The notes below the pieces were generated by a model. That model did no database searches. It saw only the letters and a program-made list of their open reading frames with translations, and was not told the DNA's origin. The position numbers and the translations under genes are program-made. Of a stretch of 64,000 nt of DNA, positions 17,673-25,896 are shown piece after piece. Origin of the DNA: Actinocrispum wychmicini (GTDB lineage: Bacteria > Actinomycetota > Actinomycetes > Mycobacteriales > Pseudonocardiaceae); the NCBI RefSeq assembly GCF_004345645.1, contig NZ_SLWS01000002.1:744001-808000 (forward strand), given 5' to 3'. Every line of letters starts with the position of its first letter. The first letter of the stretch is position 1.

Positions 17673-20600
17673 CTATCCGTCGGCGGATGGTACGCCGAGG
17701 TCCTTCAGAATCGCTTTCGCGCTGGTGCGCTCGACCAGCGCGTCCGCCGTTTCACCGAGCGCCTCCAGGACCTGCCCCTTGGCCTCCCGCGCCCATGCCT
17801 CCACAAGCCGCTGACCGGTCTTGCGCGCGATCGTCAACGCCTGCTGTGCGTGGTCGTACGCGTGCGAGAACTCGTTGACGGCCAACTCCCCCAACGCCTG
17901 CATGGTGAACGCCCTGGCCTCCAGCAGCCGCATGCCCGAGTCGTGCATGACGGCCAACGCGTCCCGGGCAGCCGTCAACGCCTCGGCCACGTGCCCCGCT
18001 CGGCGCAGCGCGGCGGACATGCCGATCAGGACGGACGTTTCGCCATAACGGAACTCGATGTCCCTGGCCAGTTGCAGGGCCTCCCGGTAGTGCCCCAACG
18101 CGATGTCGAGATGTCCGCGACGCATGTGCGCGGTGGCCACGATGTCCAGACCGCTGACCTCGTGCCGGCGTTCGCCAAGCTGACGGCCCTGCGTGATACC
18201 GGTCCGCGCGAGCACAACCGCGCGCCGGTAACGGCCCGCGTCGCAATGGGTCTCCGCGAGGCAGATGATCGTGGTCACCTCGCCGTGCCGGTCACCCAAC
18301 TGACGGCACGTGGCGAGCGCCCGCAGATGACACTGCACGGAGTTCTCCATGTCGCCCATGGCCCAGTGCGCGAGCCCGGCACCGTTGAGCGCGCGGGCCT
18401 CGGTGTAGCGGTTGCCCAGTTCCCTGGCCAGCGTGATGGACTGCTTGTGCCAGCTCAACGCCTGGTCCGGCCGGCCGAGGGACAGCTGGGCCACGCCGAC
18501 GTAGTTGAGGCCGGTGGCCTCGCCGACCCGGTTGCCGGTCTCCCGGTGGATCGTCAACGCCTGTGCGTAGTAGATGGCCGCCTGAGCCGGCCGACCCAAC
18601 TGCGAGTGCACGCGGCCAAGGTTGTGCAGGGAGGCGGCTTCGCCCGTGCGGCTGCCGATCCGGCGGTTCACCGCCAGCGCCTCGCTGTGGTGCGTGATGG
18701 CCCGCTGGTAGTCGCTGAGGTTGTAGTAGACGAGCCCGAGGATGTCCAGCATGGACGCCTCGGCCAGCGGGTTGTCCTCCTCGCGCGCGGCGCGCAGGCC
18801 GACATGGCTGATCTCCAGCCCGTCCACGCCGTGTCCACGGCTCACGAAGTACCCGCGCAACGCGTCGGTGATCTGCCACGCGTACCGACGCGGTCCTTGC
18901 ATGGCCGCGCGGTTGACGGCCGCGATGAGGTTGGGACGTTCCGCATCCAGCCAGGCAACCGACTCCAGTTCGTCAGTCAACGCGGGCACAGGCACGCCGT
19001 CCGCGATCATCGGGACCGTCAGCCGCATGGTGTCCGGGAACAGACGGCTCGTCGCGGCGTGCGCGGTGTGCAGATAGAAGTCGTACAGCCGCTCGAGCGC
19101 GTGCTCGACGTCCTCTCCTTGTTCCTGTGCCCGGATGCCGGCGTACTCGGCGAGTAGGTCGTGCAGGCCGAACCGGTCCCCTGCTTCGGGGTGGACCAGG
19201 TTGGCCGACACGAGTTGGCCGAGCAGGCGGCGCACGTTGGTGGGGTTGCCGGCGGTCAGCGCGATGGCCGCGTCCGGCGAGAAGTCCGTGCCGGGAACCA
19301 GCCCGAGCAGTCGGAACAGGCGTTGCGCCTCGGGCTCCAACTGCTTGTACGACAAGTCGAACGCGGCCTGCACGGCCCCTTGCTCGTCACCGTCGACCGA
19401 CAGCCCGGCGAGCCGGCCCTGCCGCCGGAGATCCGCGGTGTACGCGGCGATCTCGGTGTGTGGCCCGGAACTGAGGTTCGCCGCGGCGATGCGCAGCGCC
19501 AACGGCAGGTACGCGCACGCGTCCAGCAGGTCCGCGACGGACGCCGGTTCGTCCTGCATCCGGTCCGTACCAATGGTTCTGGCCAACAACGCGCGTGCCT
19601 CGTCCGGGTGCAGCCCGTCCAGCGCCAGCCGGTGCGCGCCTTCCCGGGCCGATAGGCCGCCGAGCCGGCCCCGGCTGGTCACCAGGACCAGACAGCCGGC
19701 GCTGCCGGGCAGCAATGGCCGGACCTGGTCCACCCCGCCGGCGTTGTCGAGCACGATCAGGACCCGGCGGTTGGCCAGCAGGGTCCGGTACAGGCCCATG
19801 CCCTCCTCGACGTCGATCGGGACCTGCTCGCCGGGCACGCCCAGCGCGTGCAGGAACCGGGACAACGCGTCCAACGGGCGCATCGGCGGCCCTGAGGCGT
19901 ATCCCCGCAGATCCACGTACAGCTGCCCGTCGGGATAACGGCTCCGGATGCGGTGCGCCCAGTGCACGGCGAGCGCGGTCTTGCCGACCCCGGCGATGCC
20001 CTCGATGGTCACGATCACCACCGCCGTGTTGTGGCGGTCCTCGGGCACAAGCGCGTCCAGCACCTCAAGCTGTGCCTCCCGGCCGGCGAAGCCGGTCACG
20101 TCGGCGGGCAGCTGCGCCGGGATGCTCCGGCTCGTCATCGGCGCGACGGTGGACACGTGCGGCACCTCGCGTTGCAGGATCCGCAGGTGGGCCTCGCGCA
20201 TCTCGATGCCCGGCCGGACCCCCAACTCGTCCGCGAGCCGGTCACGGATGTCGCCGAACAGCCGCAACGCCGCCGCCTGCTGCCCGGAGCCCGCCAACGC
20301 GGTCATCAGCCGCGCGTTGAGGCCCTCGTGCAGTCCACCGTGCAACGGATCCTCACCGGACAGCCGCAGCAACTGGGTCGTGGCCTGCTCGTGCCGGCCG
20401 AGCCCGATCGCCACGTCCGCATGGCCCAGCACCGCCGCCAGGCGCTGTTGGGCCAACGCCAACGCCGCCGGATGCTGCCGCAGCCGGTCAGGCATGTCCG
20501 ACAGGACCGTGCCGCGCCAACACTGCAACGCCTCCACGAACATCGCCTCGGCCGTGTGCGGCTCCTCCGCCGCGATCCGCCGCGCCTCCCCGGCCAACTC

Positions 20601-21110
20601 GTCGAACCGCAGCGAGTCAAGGCCGTCCGCGTCCACCCGCAACAAGTAGCCGCCGTGCGCCGCGGTGATCGGCTGGGCCGGGTCGAGCGCCCGCCGCAGC
20701 CGGGCCACATAGGTGTAGACCAGGTTGAGCGACGACTTCGGCGGGTGCTCACCCCAGAGCACGTCCACGATCTCCTCCCGGGTCACCACCCGGTTGGGCT
20801 GCAACGCCATCAGCGCCAACAGCGACCGCGGCATGGACGGTCCGATGTCCACCGGACCGGCACCCGTCCGCACGCTCAACGACCCCAGCACGCCGATCCG
20901 CACCTCGGTGCGACCGTCCAGAACCAGCCCCACCACCTCGGCCAGCCGCCGCATCGACGCCGGCCGCGGCCTGGCCACCCGCCCCTGCTCGATATACCGG
21001 ACCGCGCGCACACTCACGTCCGCCCGGTCCGCCAATTCCTGCTGGGTAAGCCCAGCACGGACCCGGTGAGCACGGAGCAGCTCACCTATCTCGCTCGGCC
21101 CGAACGCCAT
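17673..21110 (-). CDS. XRE helix-turn-helix/SARP/NB-ARC/TPR fusion regulator
   Basis: 1145 residues. An XRE-type helix-turn-helix comes first (residues ~8-62, RAGLTQQELADRADVSVRAV). The SARP winged helix follows (~68-160, ending HGGYLLRVD), then the BTAD (~165-315), the NB-ARC NTPase (GIAGVGKTALAVHW near 370, VLIVLDNAGG as Walker B) and many TPRs from ~700 to the end, with repeats such as GRPAQAAIYYAQAL. Two separate DNA-binding domains in one chain are unusual for AfsR-like proteins. ATG at 21110 with GCGAGGG upstream. A hairpin terminator follows. Probably a cluster-situated or global activator; no target is identifiable. Confidence 0.88.
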   Translation of the reverse strand: MAFGPSEIGELLRAHRVRAGLTQQELADRADVSVRAVRYIEQGRVARPRPASMRRLAEVVGLVLDGRTEVRIGVLGSLSVRTGAGPVDIGPSMPRSLLALMALQPNRVVTREEIVDVLWGEHPPKSSLNLVYTYVARLRRALDPAQPITAAHGGYLLRVDADGLDSLRFDELAGEARRIAAEEPHTAEAMFVEALQCWRGTVLSDMPDRLRQHPAALALAQQRLAAVLGHADVAIGLGRHEQATTQLLRLSGEDPLHGGLHEGLNARLMTALAGSGQQAAALRLFGDIRDRLADELGVRPGIEMREAHLRILQREVPHVSTVAPMTSRSIPAQLPADVTGFAGREAQLEVLDALVPEDRHNTAVVIVTIEGIAGVGKTALAVHWAHRIRSRYPDGQLYVDLRGYASGPPMRPLDALSRFLHALGVPGEQVPIDVEEGMGLYRTLLANRRVLIVLDNAGGVDQVRPLLPGSAGCLVLVTSRGRLGGLSAREGAHRLALDGLHPDEARALLARTIGTDRMQDEPASVADLLDACAYLPLALRIAAANLSSGPHTEIAAYTADLRRQGRLAGLSVDGDEQGAVQAAFDLSYKQLEPEAQRLFRLLGLVPGTDFSPDAAIALTAGNPTNVRRLLGQLVSANLVHPEAGDRFGLHDLLAEYAGIRAQEQGEDVEHALERLYDFYLHTAHAATSRLFPDTMRLTVPMIADGVPVPALTDELESVAWLDAERPNLIAAVNRAAMQGPRRYAWQITDALRGYFVSRGHGVDGLEISHVGLRAAREEDNPLAEASMLDILGLVYYNLSDYQRAITHHSEALAVNRRIGSRTGEAASLHNLGRVHSQLGRPAQAAIYYAQALTIHRETGNRVGEATGLNYVGVAQLSLGRPDQALSWHKQSITLARELGNRYTEARALNGAGLAHWAMGDMENSVQCHLRALATCRQLGDRHGEVTTIICLAETHCDAGRYRRAVVLARTGITQGRQLGERRHEVSGLDIVATAHMRRGHLDIALGHYREALQLARDIEFRYGETSVLIGMSAALRRAGHVAEALTAARDALAVMHDSGMRLLEARAFTMQALGELAVNEFSHAYDHAQQALTIARKTGQRLVEAWAREAKGQVLEALGETADALVERTSAKAILKDLGVPSADG

Positions 21111-21372
21111 GTTGATTGCCCTCGCTCCGCTCGGGCGGGCTTGGTCGCCTATAGCCGACCATTTCCACCCCGCCCCACGCTACCGACATCTCCGCTCGGG
21201 GCTGGCCACCGCTGGGCCTGGGGCGATGTCGGGCGTGTTGCGGAGTGTAAATGATCGGCGCGACCAAGCCGGCTGTCTTTGTTGACCGATGCCTGCCAAG
21301 CCGGCTAGCCCCCATCGGAAGGGGTGGGCCAGCCGTGCGGCACCTGTGGATCTCGGCGGGTACTTTTTGCAT

Positions 21373-23313
21373 GTGCGCAGGTTGTTGGGGGTGATCGCGG
21401 TCATTGTGGCCGCTTTGGGCTTCGGTGTCGTCGCCTCCCGGCCGGCCCCGCCGCCGTCCGACATCGCGCCCGGCGATGTCGCGGCGGCCGCACGGGTGAT
21501 AGAAGCGTTGCTGCGTCCCGATTCCGGGGTGGACCCGATCAGCCTGCTGCCGCCGGACTACCACACCGTCATGCAGGCCGTCCCCGGCCACCTGCGGGCG
21601 CCGGACGGGACACTGCGAGCGGTCCATTTGGACGGTGGCTGTTCGACACCGTTCGGTGACGACAACACCGAGTGGGACTACAGCGTCGGCTGCAAGGCGC
21701 ACGACTTCGGGTACGACGTGCTGCGGTACGCCGACCGCAAAGGCCACCCGTTGCCCGCGTACCTGCGGCGTGACCTGGACAATCAGCTCTCCAAGGACAT
21801 GCACGCGCAGTGCGTGCTCAACCCGCGCGGTTCGGCGGGCAAATGCGAGGCCGTGGCGGACCTGTACACGGTCGGGCTGATCGTGAACTCGTGGCACCAG
21901 CGTTGGGGCCCGCCGCGGGCCGAGCCGATCTCGTCCTGGTTGGTGGGTGTGCTGGTGGTCACGTTCCTGCTGGCCGCCCGGCCGCCGTGGGTCCGTCGCC
22001 GGGTCAACCCCACCGAGGTGGCCGCGCCCGACCGTGGCCCCGCTGACCGGTACATGGGGCTGCTGCGGATGCTGAGCATGGCCGGGGTCGTGGTCGGCGA
22101 GACCGTGCTCGCGCTCACGCACACGAGCGGCTTCTGGCTGTTGCAGCTGGGCCCGTTGCTGTTCTTCGCGGGTGGCCACGCCAACCTGCTGGCCTGGCGG
22201 GAGTCGGGCGGCGACTACGGGACATACCTCGCGAACCGGATCAGCGCCCTGCTCCGGCCGGTGTTCGCGTTCGTCCTGGCCTGGCTGATCGTGCCGCTCG
22301 CGCTGGAGGCGTTGGACGCGCCGGAGAACACTGTGACGTCCGTCGGCGGCCTTGTGTTGCAGCCGCTGTGGCTGTTGGGGATCTTCCTGATCACAGTCGC
22401 CGCGTGCCCACCCATGCAGTGGCTGTACGAACGGTTCGGCGCGGCTGTGCCTGTGGTCTTTCTGGTGGCGTCGACGGTCGTGGACATGGCGGGTTCAACA
22501 GCCGCGTATGTGCACGTGAGCGGCATTCTGCTGGCGCTTGGATTCGCGCAGTTGACGTTCCACTGGGATTCGGGGGCACTGCGGCAGGTGCCGCGGTCGG
22601 TGTTGGTCGCCGTGGCCGTGGTGTCGTTGGTCGGGTTCGTCGTCCTGCATTACTTGCCATTGCTTGGTATCGCGCAGGTGTGCGTGGCGTCCATGGTCCG
22701 GTCGTTCGAGTGGGTGCCGAAGCGGTCCGTCCGGTTGCTCACGTCCATGCCGATGACGATCTATCTGGTGTATGTCGGGATCGTGCTGGTGTACTTCGGG
22801 CTGACCAGCGCGGCCGGCGCGGACTGGTTCACCCGGCCACGCACCTGGCTGGGGGTCGCGATGATCATGGCGGCCACCCTGGCGGCGTACCTGTGGTTCG
22901 AACGCCGGCCACGGCCGGTGGCCGTGCTGACCGGCCCGGTCACCGGTGTCCACGCGCTCGCCTCCGCGCTCGGGGTCGGCTACGGCGTCCTCGGCGTGCT
23001 CGGGTTCGCGGTGACCGGCGTCACCTGGCAGATCGGCGCGCCTTGGCTGTTCGGTGTGGCCCTCGACCCGTTGGCCAACCTGATCCACCTCATGCTGGGC
23101 GGGTATCTGCTGCACTGCGTGCACAATGGGACCAGTGGCCGGCCGTGGCCATGGGCGCTCACGGCCGTGGCGTGCGTGCCGCCGATCTTCACGACGTGGA
23201 GCAGGTTCGGGCTCGTGGTACACAGCGTGACCGTGATCGTGGCGCTCGCCACAGCAGGGGCTCTGGTGGTGACCCGGCTGCGCACCAGGAGTACACCCGT
23301 CAGCACCGGATAA
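21373..23313 (+). CDS. Membrane protein fusing a phospholipase A2 domain to acyltransferase-like and DUF4383-like segments
   Basis: 646 residues from GTG at 21373, which places a signal anchor (VRRLLGVIAVIVAALGFGVV) at the N-terminus; ATG at 21289 is an alternative with no better ribosome site. Residues ~85-160 are a prokaryotic phospholipase A2 domain: a calcium-loop-like LDGGCSTPFGD, the catalytic His-Asp pair in CKAHDFGYD, a second Asp in RRDLDNQLSKDM, and four Cys. After one TM helix comes a long multi-helix region (~210-540) resembling acyltransferase-3 membrane proteins, then a DUF4383-like end (VLGVLGFAV...DPLANLIHLMLGGYLL). The PLA2 domain would face outside. Probable role: phospholipid deacylation, perhaps with reacylation; the coupling is inference. 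A hairpin follows. Confidence 0.75.
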   Translation: MRRLLGVIAVIVAALGFGVVASRPAPPPSDIAPGDVAAAARVIEALLRPDSGVDPISLLPPDYHTVMQAVPGHLRAPDGTLRAVHLDGGCSTPFGDDNTEWDYSVGCKAHDFGYDVLRYADRKGHPLPAYLRRDLDNQLSKDMHAQCVLNPRGSAGKCEAVADLYTVGLIVNSWHQRWGPPRAEPISSWLVGVLVVTFLLAARPPWVRRRVNPTEVAAPDRGPADRYMGLLRMLSMAGVVVGETVLALTHTSGFWLLQLGPLLFFAGGHANLLAWRESGGDYGTYLANRISALLRPVFAFVLAWLIVPLALEALDAPENTVTSVGGLVLQPLWLLGIFLITVAACPPMQWLYERFGAAVPVVFLVASTVVDMAGSTAAYVHVSGILLALGFAQLTFHWDSGALRQVPRSVLVAVAVVSLVGFVVLHYLPLLGIAQVCVASMVRSFEWVPKRSVRLLTSMPMTIYLVYVGIVLVYFGLTSAAGADWFTRPRTWLGVAMIMAATLAAYLWFERRPRPVAVLTGPVTGVHALASALGVGYGVLGVLGFAVTGVTWQIGAPWLFGVALDPLANLIHLMLGGYLLHCVHNGTSGRPWPWALTAVACVPPIFTTWSRFGLVVHSVTVIVALATAGALVVTRLRTRSTPVSTG

Positions 23314-23324
23314 GGCCCCGAAGT

Positions 23325-23366
23325 GTGACTGCTGGCGCGCCGTACCACTATGGGGTCAGCAGTCAC
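23325..23366 (+). terminator. Possible terminator hairpin after the PLA2 fusion gene
   Basis: GTGACTGCTG (23325-23334) and CAGCAGTCAC (23357-23366) are perfect complements separated by 22 bases, 12 bases after the stop. The long loop makes it weaker than the other hairpins in the window. Confidence 0.5.
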
Positions 23367-23476
23367 GTTGTGACGGTGTGCCAGGCTACTGCAACCCAAG
23401 AACGGGTCTGAGCGTCTGTAGTGCTGCCGGGGGTGTCAGCGATAGCACGGCCGGGGTAGGTAAAGGAGAGCTGGTT

Positions 23477-25228
23477 TTGGACTACGGGCCGTCGAGGTCA
23501 GGCGGTCGCGCGGGTGGACAGGGCCGACCAGGCCGGCCGGTGCCGCCGCGTGGCCAGCAGGGCATGCCGCCAGGTCGCCGAGTGCCGCCACCTGGCCGTG
23601 GCCAGACCCCGCCACCGTCCCAGCCGGGGCGTCCGTCGCGGGACGATCCGCCGCGGTCACCGCGTCCCCAGTCGACCATGCGCGCCCGTGACCCACGCGA
23701 CCCGGACCGGCCCAGGTCCCGGCCGACCCCGCCGCCGCGCCGGCCTCGGTACATGGCTGGCAAGGTGGCGCTGGCCATCCTGTCGGTCGCCGTGCTCAGC
23801 GCGACCGGCATCGGGTACGACAAGTACAACCAGATCGCCAGCGGCTACCAGACCGCCGACGTGCTCGACCCGGGCTCGGGCGGCCCGAAGCCGGCCGACG
23901 GCGCCACCGACATCCTGCTGGTCGGCCTGGACAGCCGGGTCGACGCCCAGGGCCACCCGCTGTCCAAGGAGCTGCTCAACCGGCTGAACGCCGGCAAGGC
24001 GGACGGCGTGATCAACACCGACACCCTGATCCTGCTGCGGGTCCTCAACGACGGCGGCAAGGTGGTCGGCGTCTCGATCCCGCGCGACTCGTACGTGGAC
24101 ATCCCGGGCGGCTACGGCAAACACAAGATCAACTCGGCGTACGCGCGGGCCAAGAACGCGGCCTACGCGCCGCTGCGCAAGAAGGGCGTCACCGACGCGG
24201 CCCAGCTGGAGGTCCAGACCAGCCAGGAGGGCGCGGCCGAGCTGATCAAGACCATCCAGCAGCTCACCGGCGCCACCATCGACCACTACGCCGAGGTCAA
24301 CCTGCTCGGCTTCGCCGACATCACCGACGCGGTCGGCGGCGCGGACGTCTGCCTGCTGAAACCGGTCAACGACGACTTCTCCGGCGCACACTTCCCGGCC
24401 GGCCCGATGACGCTGGCCGGGCCGGAGGCGCTCGCGTTCGTCCGGCAACGCCACGGCCTGCCCAACGGCGACCTCGACCGCGTCGTGCGCCAGCAGGTGT
24501 TCCTGAAGGGCATGGCGCAGAAGGTGCTGTCCGCGGGCACCCTGACCGACTCGGGCAAGCTCGGCAGACTGGTCGACGCGATCAAGAAGTCGCTGGTGAT
24601 CGACCCGAAGTGGAACATCATCGACTTCGCCAAGCAGATGCAGGGCATGTCCGGCGGGAACCTGGACTTCCGGACCATCCCGACCGGCAACCCGGCCCTG
24701 AAGACCCCGGACGACGGCGACGCGGTCGAGATCAACCCGTCGCAGGTGAAGACGTTCGTCCAACAGACCCTGCCGAGCGCGTCGCCGCCGCAGACACCGG
24801 GCAGCTCGCCGCCGTCCGGCGCGGGCGGCAGCGCCGGAAACCCGTCGAACGGGTCGATCACGGTCGACGTGCGCAACGGCAACGGCGGCAACGGTCTCGC
24901 CGCGCAGGTCGCCAAAACCCTGACCGACCATGGCTTCAAGCAGGGCACGACGGTCACCGGCGCCAGCCGCACCAAGACCGTGGTCCTGTACCCCAAGGGC
25001 GACAAGGACAACGCCGACAAAGTGGTCGCGGCCCTCGGCAGCGACTACACCGCCCAACAGGACGCGTCCGTCAAAAATGGACACATAGTCGTGTACCTGG
25101 GCAAGGACTTCAAGAGCTCGCAAGGCCTCACCGGCGACGGGATGCTGCAGCTCAGCCCGAACCTGCCGGCCCTGGACCAGCCACCGGGGTCGACCACCGG
25201 CTCGAACGGCGCACCCTGCATCAACTGA
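23477..25228 (+). CDS. LytR-CpsA-Psr (LCP) family cell-wall glycopolymer ligase
   Basis: 583 residues from TTG at 23477, set by AAGGAGAG six bases upstream. A Pro/Arg/Gly-rich cytoplasmic tail (~1-90) precedes one TM helix (VALAILSVAVLSATGIG). The LCP domain follows with ILLVGLDSR, NTDTLILLRV, VGVSIPRDSYVDIPG, KINSAYA and FVRQRHGLPNGDLDRVVRQQ, whose Arg/Asp residues bind polyprenyl pyrophosphate. A Pro/Ser linker leads to a LytR_C domain (~460-545, ITVDVRNGNGGNGLA). LCP enzymes attach arabinogalactan or other glycopolymers to peptidoglycan on the outer face of the membrane. It appears to be a single transcription unit. Confidence 0.92.
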   Translation: MDYGPSRSGGRAGGQGRPGRPVPPRGQQGMPPGRRVPPPGRGQTPPPSQPGRPSRDDPPRSPRPQSTMRARDPRDPDRPRSRPTPPPRRPRYMAGKVALAILSVAVLSATGIGYDKYNQIASGYQTADVLDPGSGGPKPADGATDILLVGLDSRVDAQGHPLSKELLNRLNAGKADGVINTDTLILLRVLNDGGKVVGVSIPRDSYVDIPGGYGKHKINSAYARAKNAAYAPLRKKGVTDAAQLEVQTSQEGAAELIKTIQQLTGATIDHYAEVNLLGFADITDAVGGADVCLLKPVNDDFSGAHFPAGPMTLAGPEALAFVRQRHGLPNGDLDRVVRQQVFLKGMAQKVLSAGTLTDSGKLGRLVDAIKKSLVIDPKWNIIDFAKQMQGMSGGNLDFRTIPTGNPALKTPDDGDAVEINPSQVKTFVQQTLPSASPPQTPGSSPPSGAGGSAGNPSNGSITVDVRNGNGGNGLAAQVAKTLTDHGFKQGTTVTGASRTKTVVLYPKGDKDNADKVVAALGSDYTAQQDASVKNGHIVVYLGKDFKSSQGLTGDGMLQLSPNLPALDQPPGSTTGSNGAPCIN

Positions 25229-25301
25229 CCCGATCGGGCTAACGCCGGAAAGATTTTCCTACTACCGCGTAATAGGGCACGGGCAGCCACGTTCCTCCAA
25301 C

Positions 25302-25838
25302 GTGTTGTTCGACGTAGCTGTGTACCAGCGGGTGCTCGGAGACGAGATCCGCCGGCTGCGTAAGAAGCGCGGCCTGACTCGCAAGCAGCTGAACCGCCGC
25401 TTGCAGAGCGAGATCTCGCTGCAGACGCTCGCCACCTACGAGCTGGGCACCAGACAGTGCTCGGTCGTGCGCTTCGTGGAGATCTGCGTGGCGCTCGACG
25501 AACAACCCCACGAGCTGATCGCCCGCGTGCACGAACGGGTCTTCACCGACTCCCCGCGCGGCCGCGTCCGGCTCGACCTCCGCCAGGTCGTCCGGGACGA
25601 CCACGAAGAGCTCCTCCCCCTGCGCCGCTGGGCCCGCGGCCGCCTGGACACCTACCCCAACGCCAACGCCGCCGAAGTCCACCTCGACTTCGCCGCCCTG
25701 GAACAACTGGCCTCCCTGTGCGGCCTGGACACCGTGGAACTGATCGCCCTGCTGCGCCGAATCGGCGGCGCGGCCCCAGAACCCGTGGCCTACTCACCGT
25801 TCAGCAACGGCCACGACCCGAACGACGAGGACGACTGA
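25302..25838 (+). CDS. XRE family transcriptional regulator
   Basis: 178 residues from GTG at 25302. The helix-turn-helix spans ~12-66 (LGDEIRRLRKKRGLTRKQLN then SLQTLATYELGTRQCSVVRF). The C-terminal part (RVRLDLRQVV...LRRWARGRL...) matches the fragment at the left edge of the window, defining a two-domain paralogous family. No strong ribosome site is visible. A short AT-rich gap with a perfect inverted repeat separates it from the ATPase gene downstream, so it could regulate that gene, although this is only positional. Targets are unknown. Confidence 0.85.
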   Translation: MLFDVAVYQRVLGDEIRRLRKKRGLTRKQLNRRLQSEISLQTLATYELGTRQCSVVRFVEICVALDEQPHELIARVHERVFTDSPRGRVRLDLRQVVRDDHEELLPLRRWARGRLDTYPNANAAEVHLDFAALEQLASLCGLDTVELIALLRRIGGAAPEPVAYSPFSNGHDPNDEDD

Positions 25839-25851
25839 AGTTAAGTATGAT

Positions 25852-25886
25852 TCTATCTAAGTAATACGGTATCTTACTTAGATAGA
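25852..25886. promoter_or_regulatory. Perfect 13-bp inverted repeat in an AT-rich gap
   Basis: TCTATCTAAGTAA and TTACTTAGATAGA are exact complements separated by 9 bases, ending 10 bases before the ATG at 25897. It could be an operator or terminator for the XRE gene, or a leader hairpin at the ATPase gene's ribosome site. Its AT-richness is out of keeping with the neighbourhood. Confidence 0.6.
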
Positions 25887-25896
25887 GGCGCACCTT

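Noticed and set aside
17371-17814. Open plus-strand frame through the AT-rich gap 17371-17814
   Set aside because: No ribosome site or family pattern, and it runs antisense into the XRE-SARP gene end and through its terminator hairpin.
21183-21232. CCGACATC/GATGTCGG inverted repeat between the XRE-SARP and PLA2 fusion genes
   Set aside because: Only 8 bp with a 34-base loop in GC-rich DNA, too weak to separate from chance.
23657-25123. Long minus-strand open frame opposite the LCP gene
   Set aside because: Composition is typical of antisense frames (Val/Arg/Asp/His-rich) and the LCP protein on the plus strand has all family motifs.
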